DNA from: Venturia oleaginea
Lineage: Eukaryota; Ascomycota; Dothideomycetes; Venturiales; Venturiaceae
Length of the DNA stretch: 64,000 nucleotides
Assembly (NCBI GenBank): GCA_013176395.1
Contig: JABMLP010000028.1
Location: 463,281 to 527,280 of the forward strand
Direction of reading: 5' to 3'
Shown here: piece by piece, positions 29,137 to 42,075 of the stretch
Layout: each line of letters starts with the position of its first letter
How positions within the stretch are numbered: position 1 is the stretch's first letter
The notes under the pieces: model-generated
The model's input: the letters and a program-made list of their open reading frames with translations, nothing else
The model's database searches: none
What the model was told of the DNA's origin: nothing
Translations under genes and position numbers: made by a program

Positions 29137-30823
29137 GTATTCCCACACCTCTTGGCTCTTTCCACACTTCCCATATCCGTCAGATCTGTGGGCACTGCCA
29201 AGACCTGTGGGAACTGTGGAAATATCACGTGACTTCTGTACGTACCATTCTCCTTTAGGACTGACTCCGTCTCATCTTGTACGACCGAAGGATTCCCTCC
29301 ATCCTCAGACCTAACAACAACTTATTGTTATCCAACCATTCTTTGCGAGTCCTGCCGTTCCTGCTCTTCAACCTTGAGGTGATTTGTAACAGTACGCTAC
29401 AACGTTAGATAATTGTTACGGATACTGTAACGTGGAACGTTTAGTAACATGTATGGCGCGTTCCCTTTGTGATTAGTAAGTTGTTACACGGGATCGGAAG
29501 GATCATGTGAACGCTCGAGCCTTGGCAAAGCGAACGCTCGACACGCTCGATTGCGAGCGTTGTGAGCGCGCTCGATGCGCTCGATTGCGAGCGCCACGAG
29601 CGCAGGATTTCTTAGGAGATGGATCTCTATATAAGTCATTCCTTGCGTTTTGTGCTTGGCGCCTTGATGTCAGGAAAAGAGGTCGATCCGTGAGTTTATT
29701 AAGCTTTCGACGGGGTGTCTTCACCTTACAGCTTGTGCCGTCGTATAACGCCCAGCAATTCAATGGATGGACTATCAAGTCCTTCCACCTGTTCACTTTG
29801 GCGTGCCTATAACTTCACCGGCAATCAATTAGGGTCCTGAAGTTCTCTGCTGGCTTTATCTACTCAGGCCTCGAATATTTTAATATTACGAAAATTAAGT
29901 TCTATCGTTTGCTTTTTCCCGACTATCTATCCTAGCTTTCATAGTATATTCCGGAAAAGTGTTTCTGGAATCGGGAATGTCGAGTGTCTGTCGAATGGCT
30001 ACAACTTGATATTCCCCGCTGAGAATGAGTAAACGACACGTAAACCCAGTATCGTGCCAATGACGGTGTCTATGCTGGCAACAGGGGCCATAGTATGACT
30101 AGCGTTGGTGTCTCTGGAGCTGTCGAAGTTGGTTCCCTAGAAATAGCCAAAGGCGAGATTGTAACCACTCTCGATTCGCCCGTATAAGCTGCCTGCGACA
30201 ATTTGAATGATAGCTTGTCGTAATCGGCGGTGATATAAGCTACTCTTAGGATACAAACGAGTGGTGAAAAAACATTCTCGCTGTGTGTGTTGTGAACTAA
30301 GACCATCCAGATGAGGCAAGTGAGACATAATGGGGTCTAAAGGTGGTCGAGCATTTGGTACAACGAATGGCAGCAAGAGATTTTTCCCGAGGCCGGCAGA
30401 TCAAAAGTAGCAGCTTTTTCGGGGCGAGCTGTACTTCTGTATTAAGCTGAAATTGATTTATAGAGACCACTGCAATCGCAATGGAAAGGATGACTCAGCC
30501 GTCTTGAGGTCCTAATCCGTCTTACAAAAGTCGCCATGATTGGCCAGATTCTTGCTTTCATCTGCAGAGCGTCAAGGGGAAAGGGCTGTACTGGAGAGCG
30601 ACTGTGGTACCAGAAAGAGTCATGTGAGTCCTCCAGTGTGCCAATGGTAGATGATTCAAGCTTCTCATCGATCCTTGGATCTCAAATTTGTTGCGCCCTT
30701 GATGAAAGTCAAGTCTCTGACATGCATCGTTGCTCATGGAGACTTCGTGGTTCTTTATGCCTTGTTCCTAGTCTCTTCCATTATGCGTAATTCATGCCAA
30801 TCTCATATGCTCGTCATGAGACC
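29137..30823. other. Gene-free region with G+C-rich palindromic repeats
   Basis: No convincing gene. At 29414-29730 there is an LTR-like stretch (TGTTACGGATACTG... TATATAAG ... CACCTTACA), but I found no target duplication. At 29510-29605, CGCTCGATTGCGAGCG-type palindromes recur in a short array. The remainder is AT-rich with only shadow frames. Confidence 0.4.
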
Positions 30824-31284
30824 TCAAAGCTTCGTTCCCTTGACACCACCTCCAACCTGCTCAGCCACATAGCCAAACGCGACAGGATTATTCGCACCAC
30901 TACCACCGGAATCTAAGAAAGAGAAGGGCGGTCTTATCAGCGATTGTGTGAAGAATACTGGATGGCATTTTGCAGGATCGTAAACAGGCCTCGATTGAAG
31001 GAATTGTTGTAGAGTTGCAGGATTGTGGAAGGATGGATGTGAGAGCTGGGGATTCGCTGAGGGGTGGAGGAGAGTCTGCGCGAAGGGAGGCATGGCCTCT
31101 ATTTGCGATCGGGGTAGGCGGAGGGCTTGATATGTAGGTTGGCTTGACTGGGAGCGGGTTTGTTGGTGGAGAGGGTTTTGGTTGTGAGTATGTGGTTGAA
31201 GCTGTGGAACTGTTAGCTGCAATCAAACTGGACATCTAGGAGGCTATATACCTGTGGTCTGTGAGGCTGGAATGAGGAATACAT
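30824..31284 (-). CDS. Small Pro/Gln-rich hypothetical protein, 136 aa
   Basis: Two exons: 31284-31252 (11 codons from the ATG at 31282-31284) and 31201-30824, with a 50-nt GT/AG intron (31202-31251) that keeps frame and has a CTAAC branch-point-like motif. The protein is rich in Pro, Gln, Ser and His at the N-terminus and more ordered at the C-terminus (VYDPAKCHPVFFTQSL and following). No known domain, signal peptide or membrane segment is seen. The neighbour across 750 bp is a divergently transcribed phospholipase B gene. The splice fit is the main argument for a real gene. Confidence 0.5.
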
Positions 31285-32031
31285 GGTGATAGTTGAAGTT
31301 GAGTTTGGGTTGCTCCTCATGTGAGCATCTAGTATCTAGGTTTCATATGGAGAAGCTCTGAAAGCCGAGGTCATCACGACGTCTCTCATGTTTGATAGCT
31401 GTATGCCAACATCAACTCCATCTCAGCAACATTTTCATATCCACTGCTATATCACCCTCACTCGAGATACTCTTGTGAAGGGGTAGATGCCGCCGCCCTT
31501 TCGTCACCATGCAGAGTCTCGTTTCACCTCCGCAACACCATTCCCAGAGTTATCACCACGATATGGCTTTACCGGGTGGATACGCCTGATGGCTTTACCA
31601 GGCGTATACACCCAGCCGGAATGAGACTCTCATATTTCTCAGCGCTATTCCCCACCTCCGTATTTCCATTCTATCTCCTTTGCATAGTCGATGCAGTCTT
31701 AGTACATACGCTTTCCTCATCTCTTTCGCCACACCCCGACTCGCGTCGGCTCAGATTACGCCCCTAGCTGATGGCTGTGCAGTTGGATACCGGGTAACAT
31801 TGCTCCTTACTAGTAGTTTGAATCGCCGGATCCAGCGGAATGCTCGCAGATCTGTCTGATGTCACTCTAGATCGCCCTCGACTTCCGATTGATCCACTAT
31901 GACAACTTTTCGAGCAAACACATAAACATTCCTGTCTTTCTCGACGTGTTGAAGCTCCAACTTTTACTTATTTCTCTTTCTTCAACATTTAATCCACTTC
32001 ATTCTTAATTTCTGCTCCTAATCTGCCCACT
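31285..32031. other. Divergent intergenic region
   Basis: The promoter region shared by the minus-strand small gene and the plus-strand phospholipase B gene. A pyrimidine-rich leader (about 31960-32025) precedes the phospholipase ATG. The phrase GGCTTTACC...GGGTGGATACGCC is duplicated at about 31564-31610. Confidence 0.4.
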
Positions 32032-34138
32032 ATGAAGACGTTTGCAAGCTTTGCGCTTGCTGCTTCGCTGGCAGCAGTCAGCCAAGGTAGAAACGCTCCA
32101 ATTGTGCACTTTGCGCACCCAACCTGACGTGTTCTAGTATCTGCTCTTGAAGCGAAGGATGCCTACATGGACGTCTTACACACATACGGCGAGATCGCAG
32201 GACGCGCACTGCCTAATTCACCTAATGGATACACACCTTCCAATGTCGATTGTCCCTCCGATCGGCCAACTGTCCGAGGCGCTGCTCAATTATCACCCAG
32301 CGAAACATCATGGCTCGAAAGGCGGAGGAACGTCACTGTGGGCCCCATGAGAACACTCTTGACTCGAATGAACATCACAGGATTCGATGTGAACTCATGG
32401 TTCAATGATCATGCGAATAACGCATCTGCACTTCCGAATATTGGTATCGGCCTGTCTGGAGGAGGTTGGAGAGCCCTATTGAACGGAGCCGGAGTTATCT
32501 CGGCAATGGACAGCAGGACGACCAACAACACCGGAGCTGGACAACTCGGCGGATTGCTTCAGTCTGCAACCTATCTGGCGGGATTGAGTGGCGGAAGTTG
32601 GACCGTCGGCTCCATCTACGTCAACAACTTCTCCAGCATTCAAGCCCTGAGAGACACAAACTCTGGCTCGGTGTACGAATTCGGTAATTCGATATTGGAG
32701 GGGCCAGATACGGGTGGATTGCAGGTCCTAGACACAGTTCAGTACTACACGCGTCTTGCCGATGATGTGAACGGGAAACAGGACGCCGGTTTCAACACTT
32801 CTCTCACAGATGTTTGGGGACGAGCTTTATCTTTCCAGCTCATCAACGCCACATACGGAGGGCCGGCATATACTTGGTCGTCCATTGCCCTCGATCAGGA
32901 TTTCCAAGATGGAAACCAACCGCTACCAATCATCATAGCCAACGGACGCCGACCAGGTGAGTTACTCATCGCCGCCAACACTACTATCTTCGAGTTCAAC
33001 CCATGGGAATTCGGCACTTGGGATCCTACCATCTACGGCTTCGTTCCAACACAATACCTCGGTACGAACTTCACGAACGGCAACGTTGCTGGAAACGAAC
33101 AGTGCGTGGTCGGTTTCGACAACGCAGGTTTCGTCATGGGCACCTCCTCCTCCCTCTTCAATCAATTTCTGCTCCAGATCAACCAAACCAGTATTCCAGG
33201 TGTCTTGAGGAATGTTATCACTCGTCTTCTTGTCGACCTCGGACAGAATAACGACGATATCGCCGAATATTCTCCAAATCCTTTCTATCAGTACAACCCT
33301 GCCACCAACGCTGGAGCAAATTTCAACGCTTTGGATCTGGTAGATGGTGGTTCGAATGGCGAAAACATTCCTTTGCATCCGATGATCCAGCCAAACCGAA
33401 ACGTCGATGTCATATTTGCTGTGGACTCGTCCGCGGATACAACTTACTTCTGGCCGAATGCCACATCCCTCGTCGCAACATATCAGCGCTCGCTTGGTAA
33501 TTTTGCAAATGGAACTATCTTTCCTCCGATCCCGGACCAAAACACCATTGTCAATCTCGGTCTCAACACTCGTAAGTTCTCACATTTCTCTCTTCGAAAA
33601 CAACAATCATCAAATTCTTGTCTCTCGAGTCTTTCACTCAAATAAGAATCTTCCCACTAAATATACACCCCCGCCTAACACAATCCCAGACCCAACCTTC
33701 TTCGGCTGCAACGCCTCAAACATGACAAACGGCCTCTCAACACCCCTAATCATCTACATCCCAAATTACCCCTACGTAACCCTCTCCAACTTCTCCACCT
33801 TCCAGTTGTCAACCAACGACTCCCAACGTGACGCCATGATCCGCAATGGCGCTCTCACAGCGACTATGAATAACAACACTCGTCTATCCACTTGCTACGG
33901 ATGCGCCATCTTGTCTAGGTCGTTGGAGAAGACGGGTACGATTATCCCGGATGTGTGTACGAGTTGTTTTTCGCAGTATTGTTGGAATGGGACGGTGGAT
34001 AGTAGGACGCCGGCGCCTTATGAACCGAGGGTTGAGTTGGCGGCTATTCGGTTGAGTGGGGGTGGGGGGAGGCTTGCGGGGGGGTCTGTTTGGTTTTCGG
34101 GGGTTGTTGCCGTGGTGGTTATGTTGTTTAATTTTTGA
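32032..34138 (+). CDS. PLB1: Lysophospholipase / phospholipase B, secreted and GPI-type
   Basis: Hydrolyses acyl chains of (lyso)phospholipids at the cell surface or outside. Exons are 32032-32086, 32138-33571 and 33690-34138 (645 aa); both introns have GT/AG ends and keep frame. The first 18-20 residues are a signal peptide (MKTFASFALAASLAAVSQ). The PLA2_B-type catalytic domain shows an oxyanion motif GLSGGGW (about residue 124), a nucleophile motif GLSGGSW (Ser about 169) and the catalytic Asp in DGGSNGEN (about 421). Several N-x-S/T sites and a Cys-rich end precede a hydrophobic C-terminal tail, suggesting a GPI anchor. The length agrees with fungal phospholipase B proteins. The 118-nt second intron is the only long one. 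Confidence 0.93.
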
Positions 34139-34722
34139 TTTGATTTTGGATGAAATAGGATGGGGGATTTTGGATATATGTATGTGTAATTTTAATTGTG
34201 TAATTTTTTTTGTAGTTAGACTTCTACCTTTTCTATTTCTTTTTCCACTGTTGATGTTGGTGGGACTTTCTCCTGGATTTCGATTGGTTGAGGTGTGGTA
34301 CTTATTAGCTAGCTTACTTTGATTTAATTGAAAGATATAGAAGGGATTTGGGGATATAAACTAATTAATCGAGTACCTTTAAGGTAGATAGAGGAGTTCG
34401 TACTTACGTCACCGGAAAATTGAAGATTGAAACTTGAATAGCGGTACATTAGTTACAGTAGAACGGGCCATTGGTTGGGCAAATTAGGTAGGTTAAAGCT
34501 TGTATATCCATAGGTCATAGAGCCGACCACAAGTTTCCGCATTCGCATGTTACTCCAAAGTATATATATGGGGCGAATCATAGAGTCATGTATTTCGTAT
34601 CAACTATTTCTAAGCCATACTATTCCATCGTCTTGAAAGAAACAAAACCAACGCCCGCTAAATCGCCAAGGATATATACTCGAAACTTAGGAATGAACGA
34701 TACGACACCACCACACAACAAC
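34139..34722. other. Intergenic region between convergent genes
   Basis: AT-rich; it holds the 3' UTRs of the phospholipase B gene and of the convergent dioxygenase gene. No gene is seen. Confidence 0.5.
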
Positions 34723-35978
34723 TCAATCATTATAATTTTGCAAACCAGCCCCGTCCTTATTCACCCTCCCCAACCCATCCCTCTTATTAACCTCCTCCTC
34801 CTGACTCCTTCCCCCCTCATCAAAATACGGCCGTTCCGCCTGCGTCGCAACCCTCACAGCATGCCTCCGATGCGGCAAAAACCCATACGTAGCAGAATGA
34901 TTACAAAACCGATTATCCCAATACGCCACATCGTTCCTCCCCCACTGAAACCTCACATGAGACTCATTCGTCGTCGCCACAATTTCATTGAGCAAGTGGA
35001 TGACGTGGTCGCTCTCGATTTTGGGGACGCCGACGATTTTGGTGACGAAGCCCGGGTTGAAGAAGAGGGATTTCCAGTTTGTTACTGGGTGGGTGCGGAT
35101 GAGGGGGTGTTCTGTTATTATGGGGTCGCGGCGGACGGGACGGCCGATGGCGCGGGAGCCTTCGGCTTGGAGGTGGGAGGAGTGGAGGGCTGTTAGGCTT
35201 TCGAGGTACTTTTGCATGGGGGCGGAGAGGGAGTCGTAGGCTGCGTATTGGGAGGACCATAGTGTGTCGCCTCCTCCGCCGCGGGGTGGACCTGTGAGGA
35301 GTTTGAGGGATGTGTAGGACGGTGGTTGGACTTCGTATGTGACCTGTATCAATCGTGTTAGTATTAGCTTGTTGTTGATGGATAGGTGGTGAGGAGACTT
35401 ACGTCTGAATGCCATAGAAACGTTGGGGTGAAGACTGCTCGCATCTCTTTTGAGTTCTCGCTGGCGTACACGACGTGGACATCTTCGAGACCTTCCCGTC
35501 GTGGGACGGCGGTGGTGGCGTGTTTGTGTAGTATACCAAAGTACTGTCCAAGCTCCCGCTGAGCATCAATATCAAAGTCGTCTTGGTTGCGGAAGAATAC
35601 TACCCCACGAGTAGCGATGAGCCTGGCAAGATCATTCTTCTGAGCATCGGTGAGTTTACTCAACCGAACGCCGGAGATCTCAGTTCCAATCTTGGGCGTA
35701 TAGTCGAAGACATCCGTGGCTGAGGAGAGGAGGTTGCTGAAGTTCTCGTCACCGAGAAGACCTTTATCTGTATGTGGAGTCTCGACATAGGGTTCCCAAT
35801 GCACGTCAGGGAATCTCGGACGCAATTCTTCATACTCGTAGTTTTCGTAGGAAACAGGTTCGCCTGCTCGACCCGGAACATATTTCAGAGCCGGCGAAGA
35901 CTTCTGATCCTTGGTAGTCTTGGTAGGTAGAGCGTCAATGTGGCTCTCGACTGAGCTCTCCTGAAGAAACGGTGCCAT
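34723..35978 (-). CDS. TauD/TfdA-family alpha-ketoglutarate-dependent dioxygenase
   Basis: An Fe(II)/2-oxoglutarate dioxygenase of the group that includes yeast Jlp1, which releases sulfite from sulfonates such as taurine; the true substrate here is unknown. Exons are 35978-35403 and 35343-34723, giving 398 aa, with a 59-nt intron that keeps frame. The iron-binding HxD is in the FLWHSDV motif at the exon junction, and the distal His with the 2-oxoglutarate-binding Arg lies in the CNHSATYGF...RRHAVRVATQAERPYF region. The start at 35978 (MAPFLQESS) is the first ATG; the frame is open further upstream without ATG. The last 25 residues form a polar tail. Confidence 0.9.
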
Positions 35979-36704
35979 CTTGACGGATTGAAAAATGGTG
36001 ATGGCTGGAAAGTTCAAGGATGAAGCCGATTCAAAGAGATAGATGAAGGGGAATATCTTGAAAGGGCATGTACAAGAATGAATTTATATCAGAACGAAAC
36101 AACATAAGCCGTTCGCTGGCATTTCATGAAGCTCAATCCCGAAATGAGGCAAAGATGACTCGACAAAGCTTGCGCCATCGATGAGGTGCGATGGCACAAT
36201 TGATGACTTTCCCCACATAGACATTAACAATACTGATCTCAATGCAACGTGGAAGAAGCACGCGATCGCGATTATGCATCATATAGCGTCCATGTTCTTC
36301 TTTGAACGAGATCAGACGAAAAGCGGAAGTCCGGGCTGCTGTTGTACAACTTGTATGGTAATTTACAATGAAGCTGGGTAAGCAGTAAGCACAACTCGTG
36401 TCGTCAGATGTAAGAAGCGGTGGTGAACAGAATGGATTGGCAATCACGACATCTCGGGGATCTTGTGCTTGCAGGTGGACATGAGATCAGGCACGGCTCG
36501 ATAGCCGAAAGTCGTCTGAGGAGCCGCTACCGACGCACGAGCCTTCACTTACCGGAAGGGGTAATCACGCAATATCACTTCATCAAGGTGTTTGGCATTT
36601 CAGGGCTGACGTAAGCATCACCATTTCAGGGCTGACATAAGCATCCAAAACAATTCGTATCGCTCAAATCCACATCGAGATGGATAATACCAACTACAAC
36701 CATC
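35979..36704. other. Intergenic region with a short tandem duplication
   Basis: No gene is seen. A 24-26 bp unit (TTTCAGGGCTGACGTAAGCATC and its near copy with GACATAAG) is duplicated at about 36596-36645. Confidence 0.45.
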
Positions 36705-37396
36705 TCATAAGTCCTCTTTCACCACAACTCTCAAAAACTTCCTGGGGATATTATGCTCGATGATGTTACCACTTGTCGCAATCTTATCCCACTCCTCTTG
36801 TATCCTCTCTTCCTCATCATGTTTGCGGAAATGCTCAATGTCCTCAGCATGGTTGAGATCCTCGTCCTTCACATCATCTCCTGAATGGTATTTCTCGTAG
36901 TGATGGAGTTCATATTCCTCCTCCATGTCTCCGTGATGTCCGGGTCCGTATCCAAAGTCTGGCAGCGTTATGCCCTTTGCGCTCGCCACTGTAAACTCAG
37001 CATAGGAAATTGTGCCACTTCTGTCGGCATCGTATAGTGAAAGGACTTTATCGACCGCCGACGCTTTATCTGCATCGGATATATGTTGGGTTGATTCGTC
37101 GTAGAGACCGAGCATTTTGCGAATGTCTTCGGGCGACCATGCGCCGGTATCATCGAAGTCGTGTAGTTTGAAGAATGAGGCTGCATCGAAGCCTTGTATG
37201 TGGTGCTCCTCTATAAGTTATTGGTTAGCCAGGTGGGAGGCAACTCATCAGCACTCGTTTGTTTACCTGACATGTGCCTCGTTTGCCAGTCTGCGTCGGC
37301 TGGCAATGGCGTCTGTTGACTGTGACCATGGTCGCCGTGGGCATTTGTGAGAATGGAGCTACCTAGGAGTAACAAGGCGTGTATTAATTGAAACAT
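36705..37396 (-). CDS. Secretory-pathway EF-hand protein (Ssp120-like)
   Basis: A calcium-binding protein predicted to enter the secretory pathway. Exons are 37396-37267 and 37210-36705 (211 aa), with a 56-nt GT/AG intron that keeps frame. A signal peptide (MFQLIHALLLLGSSILTNA) is followed by a His-rich stretch (HGDHGHS). Two EF-hand loops are visible: DFDDTGAWSPED, which lacks the usual acidic residue spacing at some positions, and DADRSGTISYAEF, which looks canonical. The C-terminal half is acidic and His-rich with predicted helices, as in yeast Ssp120 and nucleobindin-related proteins. The family assignment rests on length and domain order. Confidence 0.85.
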
Positions 37397-37643
37397 TATT
37401 GATATGGATTATTGTAGGATAGAGAATCTTCTCTAATCCGATGTTTACGGAGTACAGAACTACCTCCTACGTCAGAGGACAGGGAGCGCTGAAACGCTTT
37501 CTGGACCTCGAATTTGCCCATCACCAGAACATTCAACACCACAAAACTCGTCCATTCCGCCCTGTTTTCGATATCGAACCGGCGTCTCTCACGAACTTCA
37601 TACTTGCACGACAGCAGAAAGTCTATTTCTAGGTTTCTAAGGT
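37397..37643. other. Short intergenic region
   Basis: Between the EF-hand gene promoter and the 3' end of the MFS gene. Nothing specific is seen. Confidence 0.4.
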
Positions 37644-39717
37644 CTATACCATGCCCTTTCCAGGGCCAGAGAGCTCTTGCAATCGCTTTAGTCTATAAAA
37701 CCTTTCCATTCGCCATTTTGGTCCCCATTTCCTCGCCACGATCACCAATATAATGCTTGCCCAAGCAATCGCCGCGAGAGTTAAGAATGTTGGGTAAACG
37801 TTGATAGCATGGATGGAATTCTCGATGAATCCAACACCAATTGCGCCGAGAGTGCAGCGTGCGAGGTTGTTGATGGCTGTTGCAGATGCGGGTTTGGAGG
37901 GGTAGAGGTCGATCATGAGGGTGGAATTGATGTTGAAAATTGCTGTCGCAGTGAAGGCCGCTGGAAGACGTTAATGCTGGACTTGTAAGCTTCGTTGCAA
38001 ACCACTCACTAATGAATTGCAGAATCAGAGGAATCGCGATGTGCCACTCCACCGAGAAGCCGTACACAGCCGTCGCAACAACGAATATGGCATTGAGAAC
38101 ATAGACGCTGCGAAGTCTGGCTCGCTCAATGGGGAAGTCGGGATAATTTTGCTGTTTGAGTTCGGTTTCCGCTGGAAGGTTGTGCTCTTCTGCATATCTG
38201 GCCGCCTCTCTCTTGTAATCCCGATCCATCAATTTCCCGGTGATGAGAGAGCCGAGAACGCAACCCATACCTGGCGCGGAGTCAGTTTGACGTTCATGGT
38301 GCCAGGACTGTAAACTCACCGTTTGGCAGGAATACTAATCCGAGCTGCAGGGAATTGAGTTGATACTCTTCTTCCCATAAGGATGGAGTCGAGCTCGTAA
38401 TCATCGACCAGATTGTATACGTGATGGCTCCAAAGATCAGAGACACAAACACATCCTTTTCAGCCAGCAGTTTGAACGATTCCAACAGAGTGCTCAGAGA
38501 AATCTCGCTTGGTTTGTATCGTTCCTCCACTGGTACTGGCGTCCCTCGACTCGAATGACCCAAAATCGGCCGGTAGATGCCGTATAGACGCTTGCTACCA
38601 TTTCCAGCAATCTTGCGCATAGTCTCAGGCAGGTACAAAGCAAGCATGATGATGACGACTGCAGCGAAACCCGTGAGGAAGTAAAAGATCGATCGGAAAC
38701 CAAGGTAGTGGGTCAAGATGCCTCCAAATACCGGTCCTATAGCCTGGCCGAACATTCGAATTCCGCCAAACAAACCCATGAAACCGCCTCGCTCGCTTCC
38801 CAAAGCAATATCGCCAATGACACCTGCGCCAATCGCGATCGTAGACGAGCTGCCAATGGCCTGGATTCCGCGGAATACCATGAGCATAGCAAAGCTTTTC
38901 GATTGGGCAAGTGCGATGTTTGCAAGAAGATAGACGAAAAGTGTCGAGAGGAAGATTGGTCGGCGTCCATAGCTATCAGCAAGAGGGCCCCAGAACGATG
39001 GCGCCAGACCTTGGAAGACCATGTATATCGAAATCGTGAGTGCCACCAGGGTAATCGGGGTATTCAGCGACTGACTTTGAGATCAGCAGAGCGAATCTGC
39101 TGGGTAGTGAGCATGGTACTTACCTCAGCTATAGCAGTCAAAGCCGGAAAGTAAATATTTGACGACAACGGCGAGAATACAGCTGCTAGCGAAACCAGGT
39201 ACACCAACCGCTTCTTCTTTGATCGACCCAAAATGTGATGTGGTAGTACAAATAATTTGGATTTATCCTCGTCGGCAAATTGAAGCTGCGAGGTTGTCTT
39301 CTCCGCTTCCGAGAGTGACATGCTGTCGAGTAAGGTCAGAGGCCTAGAGAACTGCTGTCCTGTCTGAGAGCATCGCGTTGCGCGTTGCTCATCTTGCGGT
39401 AGACTCGGACTTGAAGATTTGGACAGCGTCGAGAACCGCTTCGTGAATCTCGACCATCTCGTTTCCGTCTGTTCTTCCGAGGGCTGTGCTGGAAATCGAC
39501 CTTCTGGTCTTTCCAGTGATGGCGAAGGGTGTGATGTCGGTCGTAACCGTTGAGGGCGAGGCGGCCATCTTTCGTCTTCTGTACTAGATGGTAAATCTGG
39601 TAACGACTTGACGGGACGAAGCTCGATCGAGTTCGGGCGATGTTCTCGATATCTCCTCTCATGGAAACTGACACTTCGTACGGCCTGTGGTGGCGAAACT
39701 CCAACTCGTTCATCCAT
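37644..39717 (-). CDS. MFS transporter, DHA1 drug:H+ antiporter type
   Basis: A twelve-segment proton antiporter of the group that includes Qdr/Tpo/Flr proteins, which export drugs, polyamines or weak acids; the substrate is unknown. Exons are 39717-39124, 39070-38320, 38270-38010 and 37960-37644 (640 aa). Introns of 53, 49 and 49 nt have GT/AG ends and all keep frame. A polar N-terminal tail of about 170 residues precedes the first membrane segment, which carries the DHA1-typical SSNIYFPALTAIAE. Motif A appears as GPLADSYGRRPIFL, and the GAGVIGDIA region fits motif C. A cytoplasmic loop of about 75 residues separates the two halves. The ATG at 39717 is the first in frame. Confidence 0.92.
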
Positions 39718-42075
39718 TCAGTTCTAACTATGAAAATTCACCAACATTGCGAAATGCATCATCTTGATATTGGTAGAATATGCATGGATGTCCAAGCTCC
39801 CTGGAAGCAATCTTTGATAGGCGGGGCTAGGGCATGATCAACGGTGACAGGACAGGCCACCGTGATGGAAACTTTGATCTTTTCCCATGTGAGATATTGG
39901 TCCTGTTTCATGGAGAGTAAGTGTTTGCCCGCTCGATCGAAGGCAGACGAGTGGGCTGGATGTTGCCAAGCATTGCTTGACTTTGCTTGTGTCGACATTG
40001 GAAGTCTGAGCGTGGCGTCCCGATGCCAGTCCATTGGCTCGATAACGTTTGAGTAATTGGACAACTCTCTTCCCGCCGCTAGGGATGGAGTTGATTCCCC
40101 TTGAGATTGCAGCTTGAGCCTCCGCAACAGGGGTAAAAATAGCATGGCTATGCCCTCTGGCTCTGGCTCTGGCTAACCCCAGAAAACTGTATACTACATA
40201 GTAGGGCTACGCTACTGTCCACAACAAACACCACCGCCACTTTCCGGCTCCCCTTGGATCAGGCATACGCCTGCCTCTAAGAGAACATTTTTATTTTATT
40301 TTCGGCCCTCAAGCAACGTCTGCCTGTCTGCCTGCGCAACATGTCCATGCTCAGCCTCAGCAGTCTCAGTCTTGACCTATACGGTGGACCCATATCTTTC
40401 CGCCGCCGCCCGTTCCCAACGATTCTTACATAGTACTGGCATGTCATCCCCTGCTGGGGCTTCAAATGAAGAGAGAAAGTTTAGTAAGGAGTAGATGTTG
40501 ACCTTGCAGGTACTGTGCAGGCCCTGCGATCATCCTGTTCGTTGGGACCGATGCCAAGGATGTATGAGGCTTTTTCGTTCACGTAGTATTGCTGTTAGCT
40601 AGGTAAATCTTGAGGTTGTTGGCTTGATAAGATAAGACGCGGTTCGATGATAAGGCTGGGTTTTGGTTACCTGGTTTGGATTGGTATAGTACTGTGATGG
40701 GTCTCGGTGGGGGCCGTGATGGGGTTTTGTTGTGGTAGTTGGACGTTTGGAGGTTGATTACTGTGTAGTACCCTTGTGATGGCTTTTGCATCGAATGTTC
40801 TGGGATACGTTAGAGACTCTACATAGTAAACATAGTTGTAGCTGGCTCCTGGCTGGAGTACCGTACTAGTACGGTATCAATGCTTACTTACATGAGTAGA
40901 TCTGAGTACTGTCATGGTGATCAGCTAGGATCCATATGTTAGTGCTGTATGAAGCTTTCAAACCTCAGGTGCTACAGTATGTATCAGAGTACTAAATAGT
41001 ATGCACGTAAGTAGATAGATAATAGATGGATGAGGACATACACTGATGATATCTCCTCATCGCAAGGGTAGCCAGTCCGATGGAAGGAAGGATGATTGCT
41101 GGAGCTACTCCCAACAAGTTTGAATATCGAGAATAATAATGAGATGGGGAGTTGATCTTCATCTTGATGTCCATCGTCAATGATCCACTCGACTCCAACC
41201 AACCAACAATGATACGTAGTAAGTTCAAGAATAGCAGGCATCTCTAGCTTCTCGTCTCCACTATCATCCTCCTGGGCAAAATAGACTTACCACGTACATC
41301 GTCCTATCCATCAACGGTCCCAGGCGACGATCGGGTGTGCTGACGACGGGAGCTATCTTACAGCCTACGTAAGATGAATTCTCAGCAGCATCAGCCAAGG
41401 GACTCAAAACAACGGACCAAGCCTTGGATCCTTGTCTATCAAAGTCTTCCAAGCAGCCGAATTTTTAGGTTTAACTCGTCGAGATGCGAAACTTGACGAT
41501 TCGGTTTCCGACCGAGATGGGGTATTTCCGAGCTTGACTACATGGTACTGATTGCGGCTGTTGATCGACTGTTTTTAGGGCGTGGCTTGGGATTTCAGGG
41601 AAGTGAAATAGTGGGAGAAGGGTCTTTTGTTTTGTGGTGTCGGGATTTAGTTCGGGGCTAGATTTAAAGCCGAGTTGTTCTTTAACTGCTTCGGTCTTCG
41701 GTGCCACCAGGAGGAAATCGATCATCGGAGTTGAAATTCTCTCGGGTGTGAGGGATCAGTGTGTTCGTCGCTCTACTTCTTCTTCTTCTTCTCCTTCTTC
41801 CTCTCGCGTCCTTCTTTTTCGTCTTCTTCCATTGGCCCGTCCTACGAGGCTGCTGCAAATACTTTGGCTCTTAGATCCAAAACGTGTACTAAGGTACGGG
41901 ACAAGCGGGAACAAGATGACTTACGTTGTTGAGGACGATAATAGGGATTTATGTGTATACTTGATACTTGATTGAATTTAACTTGATAATTTGATACATC
42001 TCCAGTTCCACAACGTGTAGGCTTCCTGGAATCTCTTCGAAACCAGAGGAATTTGTAACAGAAACTGCGAGTCTT
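39718..42075. other. Gene-poor region
   Basis: No convincing gene. The longest frames (128 aa at 39759-40145 minus, 113 aa at 41634-41975 plus) lack domains or splice support. It includes a CTCTGGCTCTGGCTCTGG short tandem at about 40152-40172 and an 18-bp perfect palindrome at 40859-40876. Confidence 0.4.

Noticed and set aside
29414..29730. Complete solo LTR
   Set aside because: LTR-like start, TATA box and TTACA end are present, but the flanking five bases do not match (ATAAT against GCTTG), so only a tentative remark was kept.
30536..30790. 84-codon plus-strand frame
   Set aside because: Short, Ser/Cys-rich by chance, no homology and no splice support.
39759..40145. 128-codon minus-strand frame upstream of the MFS gene
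   Set aside because: Probably promoter or 5' UTR sequence of the MFS gene; no domain or second exon found.
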